NCBI GenBank assembly: GCA_017992055.1
Contig: JAGOPK010000008.1
Location: 62,001-126,000 of the forward strand
From: Burkholderiaceae bacterium
GTDB taxonomy: Bacteria > Pseudomonadota > Gammaproteobacteria > Burkholderiales > Burkholderiaceae_C
Direction of reading: 5' to 3'
Length of the DNA stretch: 64,000 nucleotides
Shown here: in pieces, positions 54,836 to 63,939 of the stretch
Position numbering within the stretch: the stretch's first letter is position 1
Layout of the letters: each line of letters begins with the position of its first letter
The notes under the pieces: generated by a model
Seen by the model: only the letters and a program-made list of their open reading frames with translations
Databases searched by the model: none
What the model was told of the DNA's origin: nothing
Position numbers and translations under genes: made by a program

Positions 54836-54868
54836 TTATCCACAGGACTGGATGGACATCCTGTGGAT
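54836..54868. promoter_or_regulatory. Perfect DnaA box within an inverted repeat
   Basis: TTATCCACA (54836-54844, plus strand) is the exact high-affinity DnaA-box consensus. ATCCACAGG (54838-54846) is repeated inverted as CCTGTGGAT (54860-54868), 13 bases apart, so a second, weaker box (ACATCCACA) faces it on the minus strand. No AT-rich unwinding element is seen, so it is not an obvious origin. Confidence 0.6.
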
Positions 54869-55142
54869 GTGGCGGCCGGCCGGCGCATCTGGTGCCAACC
54901 GCGCCGAATGAACGCCAGATTGCCGCGATTCTAACCGCCGCCCGGCCCAATCCCGGCCCGGCTGGACGTGAAGTTTGCGGTCACAAACTTGGCTGGATCG
55001 CCCAACATGCAGGATCGTGCCAGCTTGTCCCCACGACTTGGGGAGGCCGGACCGGCCGTCGCTGCCGCGATGCGAAAAGACCCGATACCCCAGTCGGATG
55101 CATGCCCGCCACGGCACTGGCCGCGGCAGGCCCATTGCCGAC

Positions 55143-56612
55143 TCAGCGCGACGGCCGGATCACCAGGTAGTTGACCCATTCGCCGCGGCGCACCATCACG
55201 CTGACGGCGCGCGACTTCTCGGCCTTGGCGGCCACGGCCAGGAACTGCTTGACGTCGCTGACCTCGGTGTTGTCCAGCGCCAGGATGACATCGCCCTCGC
55301 GCAGGCCGGCGCGCGCCGCCGCACCGTCCACCGACTCGACGCGCACGCCCTGCTTGAGCTTGAGCTCGCGGCGCTGGGCCTCGCTGAGGTCGGCCACGGT
55401 CAGGCCCAGGGCCGACTTGGCGCTGGCCGCCGGCGCATCGGCCTGGGCCGTGCGCGTGGGCGTATCGGGCTCGAACTCGGCCACCGACACGGCGATGTCG
55501 CGGTAGGCGCCGCGGCGGAACACCTGCAGCGTGGCCTTGCTGCCCGGCTTGGCCGCGCCGATCAGGCGCGGCAGATCGCCGGACTTGTCGATGAGCTTGC
55601 CATCGACCTTGGTGATGATGTCGCCGGCCTCGATGCCGGCCTTGTCGGCCGGCCCACCCGACTCGACGCCACGCACCATGGCGCCACTGGGCTTGCCCAG
55701 GCCGATGGATTCGGCCACGTCCTTGGTCACCGGCGCGATGGTCACGCCGATGCGGCCGCGGATCACCCGGCCATGGGCGCGCAGTTGCTCGGCCACGCGG
55801 CCGGCCTCGTCGATGGGAATGGCGAACGAGATGCCCATGAAGCCGCCCGAGCGGCTGTAGATCTGGCTGTTGATGCCCACCACCTCGCCGCGCATATTGA
55901 TCAGCGGGCCACCGGAGTTGCCGGGGTTGATGGCCACGTCGGTCTGGATGAAGGGCAGGTAGTCGCCGGTGTCGCGGGCCTTGGCGCTGACGATGCCAGC
56001 GGTGACGCTGTTCTCCAGGCCGAAGGGCGAGCCGATGGCCATCACCCATTCGCCGACCTTGAGCTTGCCGACATCGCCCAGCTTGACCGCCGGCAGGCCG
56101 CTGGCCTCGATCTTGACCACGGCCACGTCGGTGCGCTTGTCCAGGCCGATGACCTTGGCCTTGAACTCGCGCTTGTCGGTCAGCGTGACGATCAGCTCGT
56201 CGGCGCCGTCCACCACATGGGCATTGGTCATCACCAGGCCGTCGGCGCTGAGGATGAAGCCCGAGCCGACGCCGCGCTGCTGCGGCTCGTCGTCGCTGTT
56301 GTTGCCGCCGCCGCGTGGCGCATTGCCGCGCGGCGCGCCGGGCAGCGGAATGCCGAAGCGGCGGAAGAACTCTTCCATGCTCGGGTCCACGCCGGCGCGG
56401 CCGCCGGCATTGCCGGCGCGCTCCAGCGTGCGGATGTTGACCACGCTGGGGCCGACCTTCTCCACCAGCTCGGTGAAGTCGGGCAGCTCACCCCGGGCCG
56501 GCGCGGCCTGGGCCGGCATGGCGCTCAGCAGGGACAGCGGGGCCAGCACCCCCAGGCCCAGGGCCAGGCTCAGCGTCAGGCCAGAACCCAGACGGGACGG
56601 AATCGACATCAT
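55143..56612 (-). CDS. mucD: Periplasmic serine protease MucD/DegP
   Basis: 489 residues. Signal peptide ending MPAQA (about residue 36). Trypsin-like domain with His132 (NAHVV), Asp162 (RTDVAVV) and Ser233 (GNSGGPL), then two PDZ domains (GVTIAPVTKDVAESIGLGKP; GLREGDVILALDNTEV). A Gly/Arg-rich loop (92-112) stands before the catalytic domain. The start ATG 56612 has AGAGGTGA upstream. Last gene of the sigma-E operon, where it degrades misfolded periplasmic proteins and restrains the stress response. Confidence 0.95.
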   Translation of the reverse strand: MMSIPSRLGSGLTLSLALGLGVLAPLSLLSAMPAQAAPARGELPDFTELVEKVGPSVVNIRTLERAGNAGGRAGVDPSMEEFFRRFGIPLPGAPRGNAPRGGGNNSDDEPQQRGVGSGFILSADGLVMTNAHVVDGADELIVTLTDKREFKAKVIGLDKRTDVAVVKIEASGLPAVKLGDVGKLKVGEWVMAIGSPFGLENSVTAGIVSAKARDTGDYLPFIQTDVAINPGNSGGPLINMRGEVVGINSQIYSRSGGFMGISFAIPIDEAGRVAEQLRAHGRVIRGRIGVTIAPVTKDVAESIGLGKPSGAMVRGVESGGPADKAGIEAGDIITKVDGKLIDKSGDLPRLIGAAKPGSKATLQVFRRGAYRDIAVSVAEFEPDTPTRTAQADAPAASAKSALGLTVADLSEAQRRELKLKQGVRVESVDGAAARAGLREGDVILALDNTEVSDVKQFLAVAAKAEKSRAVSVMVRRGEWVNYLVIRPSR

Positions 56613-56707
56613 CGGATCACCTCTCAACGATCATCAGCTTGGCTGTACAGCGCCAGGCGCGCGCGATGGCGGCGCCGGCGGGAACCCGGACCTAACGCAG
56701 AGCGGCC

Positions 56708-57751
56708 TCAGCGCGTTGGCTTGCGTTCGAGCAAAGTCTCGAACTGCTGGGCGGTGGGCAGGGGCACCTCGCCCACCACCGTCACCCACCAGTCGCCGCG
56801 CCGGCTCATCAGCGTGTGCGTGGCGCCCAGGCTGGTGCGCATGGGCTGGCGGTGGCGCTGGGCGTCGTAGGGCTCGACAAACACCGACACCTGGCTCAGA
56901 CCGTCGGAAAACACCGTCTGCAGCACCGGCAGGGTCTGGCTGGCGGCGGGCTCGGCCGCATCCAGCGCCCGCTTGCTGCAGGCCACCAGCTGGAAGCCCG
57001 GCACGCCACGGCCCAGGCGCCAGCCCTCGCTTTCCAGGTCGGCACGCACGCTGCCGGCCTTGACCACGCGGTAGCCGTCCAGCCGCTTCATCGCCGCGGC
57101 TATGGGCTCGTGCTGCACCCGGCCGCCGATGCGCAGATCGGTGAAGGCCGAGGACTCCAGCACCTCGCCCTGCCGGCCCAGCACATCGCCACGCAGCAGC
57201 AGGCCGGTCTCGCGCTCCACCCACAGGCGCTGGGCGAAGCGGTGCTCGTCGCGCGGCTTCAGCAGCAGCACATCGGCATCGTGGCCGGCCACGCGGTCGG
57301 CGCCCAGCGGCTTGAGTTCGTAGTGCTCCTGCAGCCGTGCCGCCGGCACCCTGGGCAGGGACGGGAACTCGGTGGTGGCCTCGTCGTCCTCCAGCACCGC
57401 CACGCGGGCCGTGGGCCACAGCGTGACCAGCTGCTCGTTGTGCCGGTATTGCAGGCGCGAGCGGCCGTCCAGCACCTCGATGCGCTCGAAGCGCTGGCGA
57501 CCGTCGCAGACGTGCACGACCTTGGAGCTGGACACCACGCCGCCGGCGCTGAACATCAGCGTGCCCTGGTAGGTGCGGGTGCTGGCCGCCTGCTGGATGC
57601 GCGGCAGCCAGCGCGACACGTCGCCGGCGCCGGACGGCGTGGCCGGCCGGGAGGCCGGCTGGCCGAGCACCAGCGCCGGGGCGCAGGACAGCGTCAGCGC
57701 CAGGCCCGCAGCGCCCAGTTGGCGCCGCACGCGTTCCATGGCCTCGCTCAC
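56708..57751 (-). CDS. rseB: Sigma-E regulatory protein RseB/MucB
   Basis: 347 residues. N-terminal signal peptide (AAGLALTLSCAPALVLG), then the LolA-like RseB domain (STRTYQGTLMFSAGG, YRHNEQLVTLWP) and the C-terminal MucB domain (WWVTVVGEVPLPTAQQFE). It binds the periplasmic part of RseA and protects it from cleavage. The start could be GTG 57751, overlapping the rseA stop, or ATG 57739. Confidence 0.93.
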   Translation of the reverse strand: MSEAMERVRRQLGAAGLALTLSCAPALVLGQPASRPATPSGAGDVSRWLPRIQQAASTRTYQGTLMFSAGGVVSSSKVVHVCDGRQRFERIEVLDGRSRLQYRHNEQLVTLWPTARVAVLEDDEATTEFPSLPRVPAARLQEHYELKPLGADRVAGHDADVLLLKPRDEHRFAQRLWVERETGLLLRGDVLGRQGEVLESSAFTDLRIGGRVQHEPIAAAMKRLDGYRVVKAGSVRADLESEGWRLGRGVPGFQLVACSKRALDAAEPAASQTLPVLQTVFSDGLSQVSVFVEPYDAQRHRQPMRTSLGATHTLMSRRGDWWVTVVGEVPLPTAQQFETLLERKPTR

Positions 57752-58407
57752 TGCGGCTCGTGCACGATGCGAATGGTCGGCACCGGTCGGTCGGCCACCA
57801 CCACGTCGTTGGCCAGCTTGCGGTGGGCGGCCATGTAGCGGTCGATGCGCGAATCGCGCAGCACCGCGGCCGGCACGCCGGCGCCGCCGGAGCGGTCGGC
57901 GCCCACCAGCACCAGGCCGGCGCCCGAGGCGCCGCCGGAGGCCATCACACCGCCGGCCGGCCAGCCGGCATTGCCGCCCATGCGCGTGACGGCCACCACC
58001 GAGACCACCGCCACCACGCCGGCCGCCACCGCCGCCGGCGCCATGCGGCGCTGCCAGCTGCGGCGCGCGCGCTGCAGCGGCGCGGCCACGGCCGCATCGG
58101 CCAGAGTCAGGGCCGGCGAGGCCAGTGGCGCCGGCGCCAGCGGCACGGGCTCCGCGGCCAGGCGCTGGCGCAGGGCCTGCAGAAAGGCCTGGTCGCGCGC
58201 CGCCGGCTGGGCCAGGTCTTCGGAGCGCAGCACGTCGCCGATCAGGTGATAGGCGTGCCAGGTGGCGCGGGCCTCGGCATCGTCGCGCCAGGCGGCGCAG
58301 GGCGAGGCGGGCTCACGCCCGTCCCCACTCCATTCCAGTTGGCCGTCCATCAGCGCGGACAGGGCCTGCCGCGACGGCGGCTCGGCGGATTCGATCGGGT
58401 TCAGCAT
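57748..58407 (-). CDS. rseA: Anti-sigma-E factor RseA
   Basis: 219 residues. The N-terminal domain (RQALSALMDGQLEW, then ATWHAYHLIGDVLRSEDL) is the RseA sigma-binding fold. One membrane helix (about 123-141) is followed by a periplasmic tail ending SRIDRYMAAHRKLANDVVV. It holds RpoE at the membrane until proteolysis. It follows rpoE by 70 bases. Confidence 0.93.
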   Translation of the reverse strand: MLNPIESAEPPSRQALSALMDGQLEWSGDGREPASPCAAWRDDAEARATWHAYHLIGDVLRSEDLAQPAARDQAFLQALRQRLAAEPVPLAPAPLASPALTLADAAVAAPLQRARRSWQRRMAPAAVAAGVVAVVSVVAVTRMGGNAGWPAGGVMASGGASGAGLVLVGADRSGGAGVPAAVLRDSRIDRYMAAHRKLANDVVVADRPVPTIRIVHEPQ

Positions 58408-58477
58408 GGCGCTCGTTCGACTCCAGACACCGGCCGGGCAGATGACCGCGGCCCTCGGTTGGCAGGCACAGGCATGG

Positions 58478-59089
58478 TCACCACCGCCGGTCGTCGCGGG
58501 TGTCGAGCAGCGGCCGCAGCCGCTGCGCGATGGCCTCGCGCGCCCTGAAGATGCGCGAGCGCACCGTGCCTATGGGACAGTTCATCACGTCGGCAATCTC
58601 TTCGTAGCTCAGGCCTTCGATCTCGCGCAGCGTGATCGCCTGCCGCAAATCCTCCGACAAGGCCTCGACGGCGGCATTGACGGTCTGCGCGATCTCCTTG
58701 CTGGCCAGCAGGGCCTCGGGGGTTTCGCCATCGCTTGGTTCCCTGCCGGGCCGGGAAGTTTCATCGTCGTCGTCGTCGGCGCCGGCGAGTGCGGATTCGG
58801 TCACCACCGGGTCGCGCTTGAGCTCCAGCAACTGCTTCTTGGCGGTGTTGACGGCGATGCGGTAGAGCCAGGTGTAGAAGGCGCTGTCGCCGCGGAACTG
58901 CGGCAGCGCGCGGTAGGCGCGGATGAAGGTTTCCTGGGCGATGTCGGGCACCAGGTCCACGTCGCGCACCATGCGCGCGATCAGGCGCTCGATGCGGCGC
59001 TGGTACTTGACCACCAGCATCTCGAACGCCGCCACCTCGCCTCGGCGTGCGCGCTCGACCAGCAGGGCGTCGGCATCGGGCTGGTTCAT
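58478..59089 (-). CDS. rpoE: RNA polymerase sigma factor RpoE (ECF)
   Basis: 203 residues. Sigma-2 region (FEMLVVKYQRRIERLIAR; DIAQETFIRAYRAL) and sigma-4 region (GLSYEEIADVMNCPIGTVRS) are clear. The linker between them has an acidic insert (GADDDDDE) typical of betaproteobacterial RpoE. Directs the envelope-stress regulon. Start MNQPDADAL. Transcribed with the small gene upstream. Confidence 0.96.
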   Translation of the reverse strand: MNQPDADALLVERARRGEVAAFEMLVVKYQRRIERLIARMVRDVDLVPDIAQETFIRAYRALPQFRGDSAFYTWLYRIAVNTAKKQLLELKRDPVVTESALAGADDDDDETSRPGREPSDGETPEALLASKEIAQTVNAAVEALSEDLRQAITLREIEGLSYEEIADVMNCPIGTVRSRIFRAREAIAQRLRPLLDTRDDRRW

Positions 59090-59093
59090 GCGC

Positions 59094-59534
59094 TCAAGCC
59101 TCGGCGGCCGGATCGCGGCTGCGGCCATGGGCACGCAGGGCCACGGCCAGCAGCGGCCAGTCGGGGCCGGCCGCGCGGGCCGTCGCCAGGCACCAGCGCG
59201 ATGCCGTGGCCACGCCGCGCAGATGCAGCAGCCGCCAGTCGCCCAAATCGAACATCACCTGCAGCGCGCAGGGGCCGTCGGGCCCGGTCCAGCCCTGGCC
59301 ATCCCAGCGCAGCCGGCCGGCCGCACCGGGCGGCCACAGCCGGCGCGCCTGCCCATGGCCCAGGGCCCAGGCCAGTCCGGCCGGCAGCAGGGTGGCGGGC
59401 AGCCCGGGCAACTCCAGCAGCTGACCCAGCCAGGCCCCGCAGGCCGCACCGGCCAGCAGGTGCAGGTCGGCCGTCAGCCGGCGCAGCAGCGCCGCATCGT
59501 CCAGCGCAGCCTCGATGGCGGGCGCTGCGCGCAT
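59094..59534 (-). CDS. Small membrane protein, possibly YgfX/CptA-like
   Basis: 146 residues. One or two hydrophobic helices (about 22-60), then a C-terminal soluble part with LRWDGQGWTGPDGPC and WRLLHLRGVATASRWCLATA. The two-helix plus short beta-domain layout and WRLL motif recall YgfX/CptA proteins, which affect cytoskeleton or flavinylation in E. coli; the match is weak. It lies 18 bases after fabF and four before rpoE, a position where many Burkholderiales have such a gene. Confidence 0.6.
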   Translation of the reverse strand: MRAAPAIEAALDDAALLRRLTADLHLLAGAACGAWLGQLLELPGLPATLLPAGLAWALGHGQARRLWPPGAAGRLRWDGQGWTGPDGPCALQVMFDLGDWRLLHLRGVATASRWCLATARAAGPDWPLLAVALRAHGRSRDPAAEA

Positions 59535-59552
59535 GCGCGTCGCCGCCGATGC

Positions 59553-60797
59553 TCACGCCCGGCGCAGGACCAGGGTGCCGTTGGTGCCACCGAAGCCGAA
59601 GTTGTTCTTCACGGCGACGTCGATCTTCATCTCGCGCGCGGTGCTGGCGCAGTAGTCCAGGTCGCACTCGGGATCCTGGTTGAAGATGTTGATCGTCGGC
59701 GGCGACACCTGGTGGTGCAGGGCCAGCGCGGTGAACACGCTTTCGATGCCGCCGGCACCGCCCAGCAGGTGGCCGGTCATGCTCTTGGTGGAGTTGACGA
59801 CCAGCTGCTTGGCATGGGCACCGAAGGCCAGCTTGATGGCATTGGTCTCGTTCAGGTCGCCCAGCGGCGTGGACGTGCCATGCGCGTTGAGGTACTGCAC
59901 CTGATCGGCATTGACGCCGGCGTTGCGCAGCGCGGCCTTCATGCTGCGCTTGGGGCCGTCGACGTTGGGCGCGGTCATGTGGTAGGCATCGGCCCCCATG
60001 CCGAAGCCGGCCAGCTCGGCATAGATCTTGGCGCCGCGCTTCTTGGCGTGCTCGTACTCTTCGAGCACCATCACACCGGCGCCTTCGCCGAGCACGAAGC
60101 CGTCGCGGTCCTTGTCCCAGGGGCGCGAGGCGGTGGCCGGGTCGTCGTTGCGACCCGACAGCGCGCGCGCCGCGGCAAAGCCGCCGATGCCCAGCGGCGA
60201 CACCGTGCTCTCGGCACCGCCGGCGACCATCACGTCGGCATCGCCGTATTCGATCAGCCGGCCGGCCTCGCCGATGCAGTGCAGGCCGGTGGTGCAGGCC
60301 GTCACCACCGCCAGGTTCGGCCCGGTGAAGCCGAAGCGGATGGAGATGTGGCCCGAGATCATGTTGATGATCGAGGCCGGCACGAAAAACGGCGAGATGC
60401 GGCGGGCGCCGCGCTCGATGTAGTCCTTGTGCGAGGCCTCGATGTTGGGCAGGCCGCCGATGCCCGAGCCGACGATGCAGCCGATGCGCTCGGCCGTCTC
60501 CTCGTTCAGCGCGTCATTGGTCGGCAGGCCGGCGTCGCGCACGGCCTGGATCGCCGCCGCCATCCCGTAATGGATGAAAGTGTCCATGTGCCGGGACTCC
60601 TTGCCGGGGATCCAGTCCTCGACATTGAAGCCCTTGACCTCGCCGGCGAAGCGGCAGGACATGGCCGAGGCATCGAAGCGCGTGATCGGCGCGATGCCGC
60701 CACGGCCGGCCACCAGGTTGGCCCAGCCTTCTTCCACGGTGTTGCCGACCGGGCTGATCAGCCCCAGGCCGGTGATGACGACGCGACGACGACTCAT
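59553..60797 (-). CDS. fabF: 3-oxoacyl-[ACP] synthase II FabF
   Basis: 414 residues. The catalytic triad is Cys168 (TACTTGLH), His in NAHGTSTPLGD and His in GHLLGGAGG. Elongates acyl-ACP, and favours palmitoleate to cis-vaccenate. It follows acpP by 10 bases, the standard order. Confidence 0.96.
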   Translation of the reverse strand: MSRRRVVITGLGLISPVGNTVEEGWANLVAGRGGIAPITRFDASAMSCRFAGEVKGFNVEDWIPGKESRHMDTFIHYGMAAAIQAVRDAGLPTNDALNEETAERIGCIVGSGIGGLPNIEASHKDYIERGARRISPFFVPASIINMISGHISIRFGFTGPNLAVVTACTTGLHCIGEAGRLIEYGDADVMVAGGAESTVSPLGIGGFAAARALSGRNDDPATASRPWDKDRDGFVLGEGAGVMVLEEYEHAKKRGAKIYAELAGFGMGADAYHMTAPNVDGPKRSMKAALRNAGVNADQVQYLNAHGTSTPLGDLNETNAIKLAFGAHAKQLVVNSTKSMTGHLLGGAGGIESVFTALALHHQVSPPTINIFNQDPECDLDYCASTAREMKIDVAVKNNFGFGGTNGTLVLRRA

Positions 60798-60807
60798 GGG
60801 ACGCGGA

Positions 60808-61047
60808 TCAGGCCTTCTGGTGCTTGACGGCGTAGTCGATCGCCAGCTGCACGGTGGTGATCTTCTCGGCCTCTTCGTCGGGGATCTCGATGCCGAACTC
60901 GTCTTCGAGGGCCATCACCAGTTCCACCGTGTCCAGCGAGTCGGCACCCAGGTCGGCCACGAAGGCCTTCTCGTTGGTGACGTCGGACTCCGGCACGCCA
61001 AGCTGCTCGGCAATGATCTTCTTGACGCGTGCTTCGATATCGCTCAT
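60808..61047 (-). CDS. acpP: Acyl carrier protein
   Basis: 79 residues. The DSL motif [12 protein letters not shown] places the phosphopantetheine on Ser37. Acidic, small and helical. The start has GGAGGAG five to eight bases upstream, and this ribosome site is part of a palindrome (61049-61062). A candidate promoter is at 61087-61092. Confidence 0.97.
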   Translation of the reverse strand: MSDIEARVKKIIAEQLGVPESDVTNEKAFVADLGADSLDTVELVMALEDEFGIEIPDEEAEKITTVQLAIDYAVKHQKA

Positions 61048-61048
61048 G

Positions 61049-61062
61049 ACTCCTCCAGGAGT
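61049..61062 (-). promoter_or_regulatory. Palindrome containing the acpP ribosome-binding site
   Basis: On the minus strand ACTCCTGGAGGAGT, one base before the acpP ATG. ACTCC can pair with GGAGT around a TGGA loop, burying the ribosome site GGAGG. The stem is only 5 bp, so it is probably weak. Confidence 0.35.
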
Positions 61063-61086
61063 AAAAAATGCACAAACCAGCCCGGG

Positions 61087-61092
61087 ATTCTA
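61087..61092 (-). promoter_or_regulatory. Candidate -10 element of the acpP promoter
   Basis: TAGAAT (5 of 6) on the minus strand in the 157-base gap between fabG and acpP, giving a leader of about 33 bases. It would let acpP-fabF be made separately from the fabHDG genes. The -35 is weak. Confidence 0.4.
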
Positions 61093-61204
61093 CCGGCGCT
61101 GGAGCAGGCTCTCTAGACAGGGTCTGGACGGCCGGGTCCGGCGCCGCGCCGGTCGGGTCTGGGAAGACCGGCGGCGGAAGTTTTGAAAGACGGTGCGGCG
61201 GGGC

Positions 61205-61942
61205 TCAGTTCATGAACATGCCGCCGTTGACATGCAGCTCGGCGCCGGTGATGTAACCCGCCAGCGGACTGGCCAGAAAGGCCACGGCATGGGCGATCTC
61301 GTCGGGCGTGCCCAGGCGGCCCAGCGGGATCTGGCCCAGCAGCGCGGCCTTCTGGGCTTCGGGCAGCACCTCGGTCATGTCGGTGGCGATGAAGCCCGGC
61401 GCGATGCAGTTGACGGTGATGTTGCGGCTGCCCAGCTCACGCGCCAGGGCCCGGCTCATGCCGGCCACGCCGGCCTTGGCAGCGGCATAGTTGGCCTGGC
61501 CGGCATTGCCGGAGGCGCCGACCACCGAGGTGATGTTGACGATGCGGCCGAAGCGCTGCTTCATCATCGGCCGGATCGCCGCGCGCGACAGCCGGAACAC
61601 CGCCTTCAGGTTGGTGTCGATGACCGCGTCCCAGTCCTCGTCCTTCAGGCGCATGGCCAGCATGTCGCGGGTGATGCCGGCGTTGTTGACCAGCACCTGC
61701 AGGCCGCCGAACTCCTTGACGATGGCGTCCAGCGCCGCATCGACGGCCGGCGCGTCGGTGACGTTGAGCACGATGCCGCGGCCACCCTGGGGCGCCAGCG
61801 CCTCGCTGATCGAGGCCGCGCCGGCCTCGCTGGTGGCCGTGCCGATGACGGTACAGCCGTCGGCGGCCAGCCGGGTGGCGATGGCGCGGCCGATGCCGCG
61901 CGTGGCGCCCGTCACCAGGGCGATGGTCTTGTGGTCGCTCAT
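61205..61942 (-). CDS. fabG: 3-oxoacyl-[ACP] reductase FabG
   Basis: 245 residues of SDR fold: NADPH loop TGATRGIGRAIA, NNAG, and catalytic Asn112, Ser139, Tyr152 and Lys156 (YAAAK). It reduces 3-oxoacyl-ACP. Start overlaps the fabD stop (ATGA). Confidence 0.96.
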   Translation of the reverse strand: MSDHKTIALVTGATRGIGRAIATRLAADGCTVIGTATSEAGAASISEALAPQGGRGIVLNVTDAPAVDAALDAIVKEFGGLQVLVNNAGITRDMLAMRLKDEDWDAVIDTNLKAVFRLSRAAIRPMMKQRFGRIVNITSVVGASGNAGQANYAAAKAGVAGMSRALARELGSRNITVNCIAPGFIATDMTEVLPEAQKAALLGQIPLGRLGTPDEIAHAVAFLASPLAGYITGAELHVNGGMFMN

Positions 61943-62877
61943 GCCAGCATCCCCTTGGCCTCGGCCAGCGAGGCCGGGTCGAACACGGTGGCCGAGACAG
62001 CCTCGCCATCGATGCGCTTGACCATGCCGGCCAGCACCTTGCCCGGGCCACACTCCAGGAGGTGCGTCAGCCCGCGCGCGCGCAGCGCCTGCACCACCTC
62101 CACCCAGCGCACCGGGCCGAAGGCCTGGCGGTAGAGCGCGTCGCGGATGGCGTCGGCATCGGACACCACGGCCACGTCGATGTTGTTGACCACCGGGATC
62201 TGCGGCGCAGCGATGGCCACGCCGGCCAGGCGCTCGCGCAGGCGCTCGGCGGCCGGCTTCATCAGGCTGGAATGAAACGGCGCCGACACCGGCAGCGACA
62301 GCGCGCGCTTGGCGCCACGCGCCTTCAGCAGCTCGCAGCCCTTGTCGACGCCGGCCTTGCTGCCGGCGATCACGGTCTGCTTGGGATCGTTGAAGTTGAC
62401 CGCCTCGCAGACCTCGCCCGAGGCCTGCACGGCCTCGGCGCAGCCGGCGCGCACGGCCTCGGCCTCCAGGCCCAGGATGGCTGCCATCGCTCCCTGGCCC
62501 ACCGGCACCGCCTCCTGCATGGCCTGGGCGCGGAAGCGCACCAGCGGCAGCGCATCGGCCAGGCTCAGCGCGCCGGCGGCCACCAGCGCGGTGTACTCGC
62601 CCAGCGAGTGGCCGGCCACAGCGGCCGGCACGGCACCGCCTTCGGCCAGCCAGGCGCGGTAGCAGGCGATGCCGGCGGTCAGCATCACCGGCTGGGTGTT
62701 GGTGGTCAGGTCCAGCTGCTCCTTGGGGCCGCCGGCGATCAGCGCGGCCAGGTCCTGGCCCAGGGCGGCCGAGGCTTCTTCCAGCGTGGCGCGCACGGCC
62801 GGGTGGTCGCCCCAGGCATCGAGCATGCCCACGGCCTGCGAGCCCTGACCGGGAAAGACAAAGGCGAACGGGGTCAT
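61939..62877 (-). CDS. fabD: Malonyl-CoA:ACP transacylase FabD
   Basis: 312 residues. The motif GHSLGEYTALVAAG holds the nucleophile Ser91; the N terminus FVFPGQGSQAVGML is the family signature. It loads malonate onto ACP. It lies 72 bases after fabH. Confidence 0.96.
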   Translation of the reverse strand: MTPFAFVFPGQGSQAVGMLDAWGDHPAVRATLEEASAALGQDLAALIAGGPKEQLDLTTNTQPVMLTAGIACYRAWLAEGGAVPAAVAGHSLGEYTALVAAGALSLADALPLVRFRAQAMQEAVPVGQGAMAAILGLEAEAVRAGCAEAVQASGEVCEAVNFNDPKQTVIAGSKAGVDKGCELLKARGAKRALSLPVSAPFHSSLMKPAAERLRERLAGVAIAAPQIPVVNNIDVAVVSDADAIRDALYRQAFGPVRWVEVVQALRARGLTHLLECGPGKVLAGMVKRIDGEAVSATVFDPASLAEAKGMLA

Positions 62878-62949
62878 CGGAACGGATCTCCGGTGAGGTG
62901 GATCGGGAAGGACGGGGGACGCGCTGGCGCGGCCGGCAGCGGGCCGGCC

Positions 62950-63939
62950 TCAGTAGTCCAGCAGCACCGCGCCCCAGGTGAAGCCGCCGCCCACGCCTTC
63001 GAGCATCAGCGTGTCGCCACGCTGCACGCGGCCGGAGCGCACGGCATGGTCCAGCGCCAGCGGGATCGACGCGGCCGAGGTGTTGCCATGCTGGTCGACG
63101 GTGACGATCAGCTTGTCCAGCGGCAGTTTCAGCTTCTTGGCCGTGCCCTGCATGATGCGGATGTTGGCCTGGTGGGGGATCAGCCAGTCGATGTCGGCAT
63201 CCGTGCGGCCGGCCTTGGCCAGCGCGGCGCGCGCCGCGCTCTCCAGCACGCCGACGGCCAGCTTGAACACCGCCTGGCCGTCCATCTTCAGCAGCGGATC
63301 GCCCAGCACCTGGCCGCCCGACACCGTGCCCGGCACGCACAGGATGCCGACGTGGCGGCCATCGGCATGCAGATCGGTGGCCAGGATGCCCGGCGTCTCG
63401 CTGGCCTCCAGCACCACGGCGCCGGCGCCGTCGCCAAACAGCACGCAGGTGCCGCGGTCGTTGAAATCGAGGATGCGCGAGAACACCTCGGCACCGATGA
63501 CCAGGGCGCGGCGAGCGCTGCCGGTGCGGATCATCGCGTCGGCCACCGTCAGCGCATAGACGAAGCCCGAGCACACGGCCTGCACGTCGAAGGCCGGGCA
63601 GCCGACGATGCCCAGCTTGGCCTGCAGGATGCACGCGGTGGACGGGAACACCATGTCCGGCGTGGACGTGGCGACGATGATCAGGTCGATGTCGGCCGGC
63701 GCGCGGCCGGCGGACTCCAGTGCCTGGCGCGCGGCCTGCAGCGCCAGGTCGCTGGCATTGACGCCGTCGTCGACGAAGTGGCGGGCGCGGATGCCGGTGC
63801 GCTCGACGATCCACTCGTCCGAGGTCTCGACGCCCCGCGCGGCCAGCTGGGCGGCCAGGTCGGCGTTGGTCAGGCGGCGTGGCGGCAGGCAGCTGCCGGT
63901 GCCGGAAATGCGGGTGTGGCGGACAGGACTGGGATTCAT
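62950..63939 (-). CDS. fabH: 3-oxoacyl-[ACP] synthase III FabH
   Basis: 329 residues. Catalytic Cys123 (AVCSGFVYA), His in [10 protein letters not shown] and Asn in [10 protein letters not shown]. It starts fatty-acid synthesis from acetyl-CoA and malonyl-ACP. The ATG overlaps the stop of the preceding gene (plsX) by four bases. Confidence 0.96.
   Translation of the reverse strand: MNPSPVRHTRISGTGSCLPPRRLTNADLAAQLAARGVETSDEWIVERTGIRARHFVDDGVNASDLALQAARQALESAGRAPADIDLIIVATSTPDMVFPSTACILQAKLGIVGCPAFDVQAVCSGFVYALTVADAMIRTGSARRALVIGAEVFSRILDFNDRGTCVLFGDGAGAVVLEASETPGILATDLHADGRHVGILCVPGTVSGGQVLGDPLLKMDGQAVFKLAVGVLESAARAALAKAGRTDADIDWLIPHQANIRIMQGTAKKLKLPLDKLIVTVDQHGNTSAASIPLALDHAVRSGRVQRGDTLMLEGVGGGFTWGAVLLDY

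Larger units (their letters stand above)
54570..55142. other. Large intergenic region between lepA and mucD
   Basis: 573 bases without a convincing protein gene. From the mucD side it holds nothing recognised for about 270 bases, then a DnaA box within a dyad (54836-54868), a -10 element (54747-54752), two adjacent hairpins and a terminator (54677-54742), then a G+C-rich stretch leading to lepA. Confidence 0.6.

Noticed and set aside
54836..54868. DnaA-box dyad as a chromosomal replication origin
   Set aside because: Only one perfect box, no AT-rich unwinding region, no dnaA, dnaN, gidA or parAB nearby.
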